A stretch of 64,000 nucleotides of DNA from Deltaproteobacteria bacterium (lineage in GTDB: Bacteria; Myxococcota_A; UBA9160; JAJDAL01). A program made the position numbers and the translations under genes. Positions 58,546 to 64,000 of the stretch are shown here, one piece after another (the first letter of the stretch is position 1; each line of letters begins with the position of its first letter). Location of the stretch: assembly GCA_029261875.1 (NCBI GenBank), contig JAJDAL010000054.1, forward strand, positions 186,001 to 250,000, read 5' to 3'. Below the pieces are notes generated by a model. It worked only from the letters and a program-made list of their open reading frames with translations. It searched no databases and was not told the origin of the DNA.

Positions 58546-60468
58546 ATGACCGGTGGAATCGTCGGCTACTTCCTTCTGCGCGACCCCGATGGATCGGATC
58601 GGACTCGCCACGTTACGCGTGCGCGCGACACGTTGGCACATCGGGGTGTCGAGGCCCTTGGGCTGTATACGAGTCCGGATGGACGTTGCATGTTGTCTGG
58701 CCGTCAGCAGTCGTCCCCTCATCTTGCGCAAGACCGTGCTCGCGCGCACAACGCGGACCGCGATTCTCCGTGGGTCGTCCTCGATGGTCGGATCGACAAT
58801 GTCAACGAATTGCGCCGATTACTGACGCGGTGTGGGCATGCGTTTCAATCCGATAGCGACAGCGAATTGCTCGTGCGGCTCTACCTGGAGTATGGAGTCG
58901 ACCTGGTCGACGCGATCGATGGCGATTTTGCGTTCGTTCTGTACGACCCGAAACGATCTCGCTTGATCGGGGCGCGAGATCCGTTGGGCGCAAAGCCGCT
59001 CTACTACGCGCTTTCGCCCCAACGTTTCGCTTTCGCGTCCGAACCCAAGGCCCTGCTGTGTTTTCCCGACGTGAGTCGGGCCCCGAATCTCGACGAACTT
59101 CCCAGCTACCTGGCGTTTGCGTGTTTGCCCGGACCTCCCACGCTGTACCGGGACATCCAAAAACTCGCGCCGGGTACGCGCTTCGAAATCAGTGGGCGCG
59201 GGGAGTTCGCTTCGGATCGCTATTGGTCCGTTCCACCCAGTGCGTCCGGGAGCGGGAAGCTCGCGGATTTCGAAGGCGATCTCGAGCGGGTGTTCGCGCG
59301 CGTCATCCGAAAGCGATGCGATGCCCAGCGGGGTGTCGGTGTGGCATTGAGCGGCGGCGTCGATTCGAGTCTCCTCGTCGCCTACATGGTGGAGATGCTC
59401 GATTCGCCGTTGGCGACGTTTACGATCGGGTACCCGGGGGATGAGAGGGCGCCGAATTCAGATCGATCTCATGCACGCGCGCTCGCTCGACAGCTCGGAA
59501 CCGATCACCATGAACTCGTCCTCGATCGCGCAGGCTTCGCGCGCGCGTTCGAGGAGCTGCCCTGCCTGGCGGACGATCCGAACGGGTCGGCCTCGGTCCT
59601 ACCGCTGCTCCACCTGGCGCGATGCGCCCGGGATCTCGGCGTCGAGGTACTCCAGACGGGCGACGGGGCCGACGGCGTGTTCTTCGATGCCGTCTCGAGT
59701 CGCGCCCTGCGTTGGGAGGGTTGGCTCGCGGGCTTCGAAGGGTGGCTACCGGCGGGTTCTCTGGCACTTTTCGCCCGGCGCATGGGGGATCCACTCGAGT
59801 GGCTACTCGAGCGCTTGCCGCCGCTTGGGCCTTTCGATGCCGACACCATCGAGGTTCTGCGACGCTTCACCCGGAGCGAGCTGATCTACTGGGGGCACGG
59901 ACCCGGTTTCCACTCCCGCCACCGCAAACGCTTGCTCGGAGGGCGGAATGGAACCGAGCCCCATTGTCGCCTGGCGAACCGCGTGAACGAGGAGGGCTCG
60001 TCTGGAAATCGTCCGTCGATCGACCGCCTGGCGCTCAGCAATCTGCTCTTGCATTTACCCGAACGCGTGTTGATGCGCGCCGACCGGACCGCCATGCACT
60101 ACGGGATCGAGCCGCGCTTTCCCTTCATCGATCCGGAGCTGTTGCGGCAGGTGTTTGCAATCCCGGCCGGACTCCGCGGTATCGCGCCAAAACACATCTT
60201 GCAAGCGCATGCGCGTCGGCGTCTGCCGGCTTCCATCACACGGCGCAAGAAAGTGGGACTGCCGACGGCGCGGCGGGTATTTCTCGCGCCGGAACCCTTT
60301 GGGCGAATCCGGGACAGCGTGTTGGACCCCGTGTTCTTGGATCTGACCGGTCTTTCGGTGGAGCCCGTGAAGGCGTTCGTGGAACGCGCAGAGCGGATGC
60401 GCCCATATTCGTTGGCACCCACCTGGTCCCTCTACATGCTGTCCCTATGGGCGCGTCACTGGCTCTGA
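58546..60468 (+). CDS. Asparagine-synthase-like protein lacking the N-terminal catalytic Cys
   Basis: 640 aa from ATG 58546. N-terminal glutaminase-type (Ntn) domain: MTGGIVGYF, LAHRGVEALGLYTSP, SPWVVLDGRIDNVNELR, DGDFAFVLYDPKR, ARDPLGAKPLYYA, SEPKALLCFPDV. In AsnB and relatives the second residue is Cys (MCGI), the nucleophile; here it is Thr and there is no upstream start supplying one. The glutaminase is therefore probably inactive. The C-terminal synthetase domain keeps the PP-loop VGVALSGGVDSSLLVAYM and a YGIEPRFPFID region. It may use free ammonia or form another amide or lactam. Overlaps the convergent ATP-grasp gene by 13 bp. Confidence 0.85.
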   Translation: MTGGIVGYFLLRDPDGSDRTRHVTRARDTLAHRGVEALGLYTSPDGRCMLSGRQQSSPHLAQDRARAHNADRDSPWVVLDGRIDNVNELRRLLTRCGHAFQSDSDSELLVRLYLEYGVDLVDAIDGDFAFVLYDPKRSRLIGARDPLGAKPLYYALSPQRFAFASEPKALLCFPDVSRAPNLDELPSYLAFACLPGPPTLYRDIQKLAPGTRFEISGRGEFASDRYWSVPPSASGSGKLADFEGDLERVFARVIRKRCDAQRGVGVALSGGVDSSLLVAYMVEMLDSPLATFTIGYPGDERAPNSDRSHARALARQLGTDHHELVLDRAGFARAFEELPCLADDPNGSASVLPLLHLARCARDLGVEVLQTGDGADGVFFDAVSSRALRWEGWLAGFEGWLPAGSLALFARRMGDPLEWLLERLPPLGPFDADTIEVLRRFTRSELIYWGHGPGFHSRHRKRLLGGRNGTEPHCRLANRVNEEGSSGNRPSIDRLALSNLLLHLPERVLMRADRTAMHYGIEPRFPFIDPELLRQVFAIPAGLRGIAPKHILQAHARRRLPASITRRKKVGLPTARRVFLAPEPFGRIRDSVLDPVFLDLTGLSVEPVKAFVERAERMRPYSLAPTWSLYMLSLWARHWL

Positions 60469-61799
60469 CGCCGGAGAAATGCGCGAACGGAAGGCGGGGA
60501 CGCACCGACCTTTAGTCCGGTAAGTTCTGTGAATCGCTTCGGCTGCAACCAACGGCGCGCGAAAGTGAGCCGCAGGGCCACTTGTGTGAAGAACGGCAGT
60601 GGGTCGCGCCAGCTCCAATACGCGAAGGCCCGGACGTCGGGGAAACGTCGAACCAGGCCGAACAGCTCACGGCGCACCGAGGTGTATCGGCGATTTCTCC
60701 ACAAGGATTCGAAATAATTGTCGAGCCAGATCCAACAAACACCGCTCGGGTATTCCAGCGTGTCCGAAGCGGGCTTCATCTGGTCGAGTGCCACGTCATA
60801 GACGGCACTCGGTACGTCCATTCCGAGAACACGAGAAAGCGTCGTTGATCGGATCACGCGCGGGTCGATCTTCACGAATCGAAGCGAACCGTCCCGCATG
60901 TCGCGGCGAAATTCCACGGTGATGGTGCCGTACCAGCCGATGGCGCGAACGAAGCGTATGGCCTGGTCCATGGCATCGGGGTCGTGAACCGACTCGCAAA
61001 ACACGTTCCCACCCAGATCATAGGGATGCCGGAAATCACTCACTTCGGAATAGGTCTGGAGCTTCAGGCGGCGAACGCAGTAGGCAACGCGAATTTCGCC
61101 GCTGTGATCGACTACGAGGGTGACACCGAGGCTCATGTCGGTTTCACCGGGAACGAGCTCTTGAATGATCGGAAACGCGCCCGTGCGCTCTGCGATCTCC
61201 AATACCCGGGAACGAAGTTTGTCGCGGTCCGCACCCCCGTACGTCGTCTTGCGCCCGAGTCGGGTGTCCGCGACGGTGTCGTCCCAGAGCTCGAGCTTCA
61301 ATACGTAGCGACAGGTTGCGAAATCGAGTTTCTCGAGGGTCTCTTCGAGCCCCACCGCGTCTTTCGGATCGAATGTGCGTGCCGTGAGGAGACCGGCTCT
61401 CTCCGCGATCGCCGTAGAGCGCATCCGGTCCATGGCCGGCTCGAGCTGGTTCCAGTCCGGGCAGCCGATGGAGAAGGTCCTGGACAGTCGTTCGTGGTTT
61501 CGGGCGACGAAGAGTAGATATTCGTCGTTGGTGGGGATCAGCACGCCGCCCGATTTTCCCGCGAGCGCTTCGAGGGACTCGACGGCATTCGCGGTGCTGG
61601 GATCGATGACCGCACGCTTGCCGATGTAGCGTGAGGTGTAGGGCGCGGCGGAGGAGGAAAGCCGGAAATCGACGCTCACGACCGGGATGCCGCGCTGCGC
61701 CAAGGACCGAACGCACGCGATTCCGCGAGGGTGCTCGACCCCCAGGATGAAGGCGGGGAGGGGCTGGGCGGAACGTTCAGCGGGATGGATCACGCGCAT
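60456..61799 (-). CDS. ATP-grasp ligase
   Basis: 447 aa. N-terminal pre-ATP-grasp domain (FILGVEHPRGIACVRSLAQR, GIPVVSVDFRLSSSAAPYTS) and ATP-grasp domain (about 120-350) with VLKLELWDDTVAD, TYGGADRDKLRSR, the glutamate-rich IIQELVPGETDMSLGV and TITVEFRRDMRDGSLRFVKIDPR (metal-binding Glu and Asp). ATP-grasp ligases join a carboxylate to an amine or thiol through an acyl phosphate. The family is common in peptide and polysaccharide tailoring loci. Convergent with the asparagine-synthase-like gene; possible partners in the same pathway. The 214 bp upstream (61800-62013) are gene-free. Confidence 0.85.
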   Translation of the reverse strand: MRVIHPAERSAQPLPAFILGVEHPRGIACVRSLAQRGIPVVSVDFRLSSSAAPYTSRYIGKRAVIDPSTANAVESLEALAGKSGGVLIPTNDEYLLFVARNHERLSRTFSIGCPDWNQLEPAMDRMRSTAIAERAGLLTARTFDPKDAVGLEETLEKLDFATCRYVLKLELWDDTVADTRLGRKTTYGGADRDKLRSRVLEIAERTGAFPIIQELVPGETDMSLGVTLVVDHSGEIRVAYCVRRLKLQTYSEVSDFRHPYDLGGNVFCESVHDPDAMDQAIRFVRAIGWYGTITVEFRRDMRDGSLRFVKIDPRVIRSTTLSRVLGMDVPSAVYDVALDQMKPASDTLEYPSGVCWIWLDNYFESLWRNRRYTSVRRELFGLVRRFPDVRAFAYWSWRDPLPFFTQVALRLTFARRWLQPKRFTELTGLKVGASPPSVRAFLRRQSQ

Positions 61800-62013
61800 A
61801 TCATAGCCGGAATGGTTGCTCAGCGGGGGCCGGGGAGGGTTGTCTTGAGATCTGGGAAACTGCCCATGCGTTGCACATTTCTGGGAAGTTCTTCAGCTCC
61901 GCGATCGAGTTCGCAGGACCCGCGATTCCGAAGGAACGCATTCCGCGAAGCGCTGCGTGCCCGCGTGCCGGGGGCGACGCGCGGATCGCAGCGCCCGCTG
62001 CTAGGGTCGAACG

Positions 62014-62871
62014 ATGGCGCTTGATCTGCCGAACTACGTGGCGCGCACGCTTGGGAGTGCCGTGAAGTCGCTGGAACCGGTTTCCGGGGGAGACGTGGCC
62101 CTCGCGTTTCGTGCGACCCTCGCCGATGGCAGGGTGGTGTTCGCCAAGACCCGGTCCCGGGGCGCCGCGGATTTCTTCGAGACGGAGGCGGCGGGCCTCG
62201 CGTGGTTGCACGAAGCGGGCGCTGCAGCGATTCCCCGCGTACTGGGTGCGTCGAACAACCCTCCCGCGCTGTTGCTCGAATGGATCGAGATTGGGAAACC
62301 CGTTGCGGACACCGAAGAGAAGCTGGGCCGCGCGCTTGCGGCGTTGCACTCGGCCGGCGCACCCTGTTTCGGACGCGAAGATCGTCGCACGACGGGAAGC
62401 CGCGGCCTTCCGAACGACCCGTGCGACAGCTGGCCTGAGTTCTACGCAAGTCGTCGCCTGCTGCCGCTGGCGCGCCTTGCGTCCGAGGGCGGTGCCTTGC
62501 CCCCGCGTGCGATTCGCGATCTCGAGCGCGTTTCCGAACGACTCGAAGGCCTCGGAGGACCCCACGAACCCCCCGCACGGCTGCACGGCGACCTATGGGC
62601 GGGCAATCGGCTGATCGATGTGAAGGGGGAGAGTTGGCTGATCGATCCCGCGGCCCACGGTGGGCACCGCGAGTTCGATCTCGCCATGATGCGTCTCTTC
62701 GGCGGCTTCGGTGAAGCCTGTTATCGCGCGTACGCAGAAGCGTTCCCGCTGGCACCTGGCTGGGAGGAGCGTGTGGCGCTCCACCAACTCGCACCGCTCG
62801 CCGTCCACGCAATCAAGTTCGGGGGCAGCTATCGCGAAGCCACGCAACGCGCTCTCGAGAGCTTGCGCTGA
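62014..62871 (+). CDS. Fructosamine-3-kinase family protein
   Basis: 285 aa from ATG 62014 with AGGG about 9 nt upstream. Fructosamine/ketosamine-3-kinase (YniA-like) fold: SLEPVSGGDVALAFRATLAD, the ATP lysine in VVFAKTRS, GLAWLHEAGAAAIPRVLG, LLLEWIEIGKP, then the Brenner-type catalytic RLHGDLWAGNRLI and the metal motif DPAAHGGHREFDLAMMRLFG. Phosphorylates Amadori-type sugar adducts, helping deglycate proteins or small amines. Normal length. Standalone gene, converging with the cyclopropane-synthase gene across 100 bp (62872-62971) without a recognisable feature. Confidence 0.92.
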   Translation: MALDLPNYVARTLGSAVKSLEPVSGGDVALAFRATLADGRVVFAKTRSRGAADFFETEAAGLAWLHEAGAAAIPRVLGASNNPPALLLEWIEIGKPVADTEEKLGRALAALHSAGAPCFGREDRRTTGSRGLPNDPCDSWPEFYASRRLLPLARLASEGGALPPRAIRDLERVSERLEGLGGPHEPPARLHGDLWAGNRLIDVKGESWLIDPAAHGGHREFDLAMMRLFGGFGEACYRAYAEAFPLAPGWEERVALHQLAPLAVHAIKFGGSYREATQRALESLR

Positions 62872-62971
62872 AGCACACGAAATCGCTCACCGCACAGCCA
62901 GCTGGGGGATCGCTTTCGCAGCGCCGGTGGCGCGCGATTCGGCGATGCGCCGAGCCAAACGGCTCTCGCGT

Positions 62972-63853
62972 TCAACGCGAGCGGCCGGAGCGACGTAGGG
63001 CGATACGGAGCAACACGAACGCGCCCAGGGAGAACGAGTAGGAGAAGGTGCGAAGCAGGCGTTCATAACGCTCTGTGACTTCGCGGCCGACCAGGCCTAT
63101 CGCCTCGTCTTTTTGGGCCCGGAGTTGGTTGAACCACATTCTGCACGTGCGAGCGTAGTGCTCGCGATCGTTGCGCACCAACGAGATCTCGAACAGGTCC
63201 TCGCAGGCTTCGGCGATCTCTGCGAGGCGCGGAAGGTCCGACTCCGGAAAGACCTCATCGGCGATGAACGTGTCGCGAAAGGTTCGCGTTCGAGGAATGT
63301 CCCCGTAGGCGATCGTCTGCAGGCTCATTTGCGCGCCGACCGAAAGGAGTTCGTGGCAGCGCTCGAAGTAGTGACGGTAGGATGCGAGTTTCTGCGCCGG
63401 CGTGTCTCCAAAGCGTGCAAAGTGTTCGAAGGCGCCCACCGAAATGATCGCGTCATAGGGTTGGTCGGGCTTGTGTTCGGCCCAGCCTTCCAATCGCACC
63501 TCGATTTTTGGACCGCAGGTCGAGCGGGCGTACTCGAACTGCGCTTCGCTCAGCGTCAGTCCGACGCCATGCTGGACGCCGTGCTGGCTCACGAGTCGCT
63601 TCAAGCCGCCGCCCCAGCCACACCCCACATCCAGGACGCGCGCAGTGCCAATCGCACCGGAGTGCTGGGCGTGCCAATCCATCTTGCGGCATTGAGCGCT
63701 CTCGAGGCTCTCGTGTTGCATTTCGGCGGGATCGAACATCGCGCAGGAGTACGTACGCGTTTCGTCCAGGAAGAGTTCATAGAAATCGTTCCCGACGTCG
63801 TAATGTCGTTGGATCGCTTCGGCGGAAGCTCCAGATGCGGCGGAAGCGCTCAT
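62972..63853 (-). CDS. Cyclopropane-fatty-acyl-phospholipid synthase family methyltransferase
   Basis: 293 aa from ATG 63851-63853, ATGA-coupled to the carrier-protein gene. Class I methyltransferase of the CFA/mycolic-acid cyclopropane synthase family: AIQRHYDVGNDFYELFLDE, TYSCAMFD, VLDVGCGWGGGLKRLV (SAM motif), GLTLSEAQFEYARS, AIISVGAFEHFARFG and YARTCRMWFNQL. Adds a methylene to lipid double bonds, or methylates or cyclises other acyl chains. It lacks the N-terminal domain of E. coli Cfa, as do the mycobacterial type. Partnered with an acyl-carrier-like protein, so an ACP-bound acyl chain is a plausible substrate. Confidence 0.9.
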   Translation of the reverse strand: MSASAASGASAEAIQRHYDVGNDFYELFLDETRTYSCAMFDPAEMQHESLESAQCRKMDWHAQHSGAIGTARVLDVGCGWGGGLKRLVSQHGVQHGVGLTLSEAQFEYARSTCGPKIEVRLEGWAEHKPDQPYDAIISVGAFEHFARFGDTPAQKLASYRHYFERCHELLSVGAQMSLQTIAYGDIPRTRTFRDTFIADEVFPESDLPRLAEIAEACEDLFEISLVRNDREHYARTCRMWFNQLRAQKDEAIGLVGREVTERYERLLRTFSYSFSLGAFVLLRIALRRSGRSR

Positions 63854-64000
63854 CCTCCAGTCCCTCCCGCAGCAAGGTGCTCGGCCAGCTCGTCAATCGT
63901 CGGGTATTCGTAGGGCAGGTTCGGTTCGAGTTCGACGCCGAGCCAGTCCTCGAGTGAGGACATGAGATTCACGGCTTCGGTCGAATCGAGGCCGTAGCGG
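63850..64000 (-). CDS. Acyl carrier protein (N-terminal part cut by window edge)
   Basis: The last 49 codons of a carrier protein: RYGLDSTEAVNLMSSLED carries the DS phosphopantetheine site (GLDS, helix 2), followed by WLGVELEPNLPYEYPTIDEL and AEHLAAGG, which is the end of a carrier fold. The DSTE sequence is typical of stand-alone ACPs and polyketide/NRPS-type carriers. The stop overlaps the start of the cyclopropane-synthase gene (ATGA). The rest lies beyond the right edge, possibly in a lipid or polyketide locus. Confidence 0.85.
   Translation of the reverse strand, partial: RYGLDSTEAVNLMSSLEDWLGVELEPNLPYEYPTIDELAEHLAAGGTGG

Noticed and set aside
1..64000. Genome-wide reassignment of TGA as a sense codon
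   Set aside because: Many genes here end at TGA with a downstream ATGA or GTGA start and no continued family homology, so TGA is normally a stop.
1..64000. CRISPR arrays, rRNA, insertion sequences, phage integrases
   Set aside because: None seen: no regularly spaced short repeats, transposase motifs or rRNA-like stretches.

Overview
The window is GC-rich (by eye well above 60 %), densely packed Gram-negative chromosomal DNA, with frequent 4-bp ATGA/GTGA gene overlaps. Outer-membrane TamA/TamB genes, a PEP-CTERM protein, a Myxococcus-type cysteine-rich repeat, FG-GAP and delta-60 surface repeats, a wax-ester synthase (WS/DGAT) and an acyl-CoA dehydrogenase together suggest an uncultivated member of the former Deltaproteobacteria (Myxococcota-like). 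That placement is inference from gene content. I saw no rRNA, tRNA, CRISPR array, integrase or insertion sequence.

Layout. 1-4476 (minus) is an apparent four-gene operon: thioredoxin-like protein, CHASE2/class III cyclase, SH3-like protein, M48 peptidase (cut by the window edge). Two of these genes contain an in-frame TGA. The one in the thioredoxin-like gene follows a Cys codon and has a bacterial SECIS-like hairpin 12 nt downstream, so it is a candidate selenoprotein. 4618-7169 holds a YheU-family gene, an acyl-CoA dehydrogenase and an EamA transporter. 7442-16995 is a run of seven plus-strand membrane genes: large MscS channel, ZntB/CorA-type transporter, DUF21 protein, Ca2+/Na+-type antiporter, a diadenylate cyclase fused to a YbbR-like domain, MgtE, and a full DUF21-CBS-CorC protein. 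It reads as an ion and osmotic homeostasis island built around c-di-AMP.

17042-23178 (minus) carries a lipoprotein, TamB, TamA and a FemAB/CelD-like GNAT protein. 23236-27848 continues with surface-polysaccharide genes: flippase, PIG-L deacetylase and a fused double glycosyltransferase. 28140-36015 is an alpha-glucan region in two divergent operons (GH63-type hydrolase plus debranching enzyme; GT4 plus GH57 amylase), with a PP2C phosphatase beside it. 36160-38392 has a RimK-linked retropepsin-like protein and a K+ channel with tandem RCK domains.

38476-53214 is an accessory stretch of secreted repeat proteins, an XRE regulator with a clear operator, an amidase, a WS/DGAT pair, a PEP-CTERM protein and several unrecognised genes. 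53398-58470 holds a Tat-lipoprotein amidohydrolase, a DUF432/MscS pair, a secreted methyltransferase, and an intact DoxX gene between remnants of an RND pump and an APC transporter. 58546-64000 holds an asparagine-synthase-like protein lacking its glutaminase Cys, an ATP-grasp ligase, a fructosamine-kinase-family protein, and a cyclopropane-synthase/acyl-carrier-protein pair cut by the right edge.
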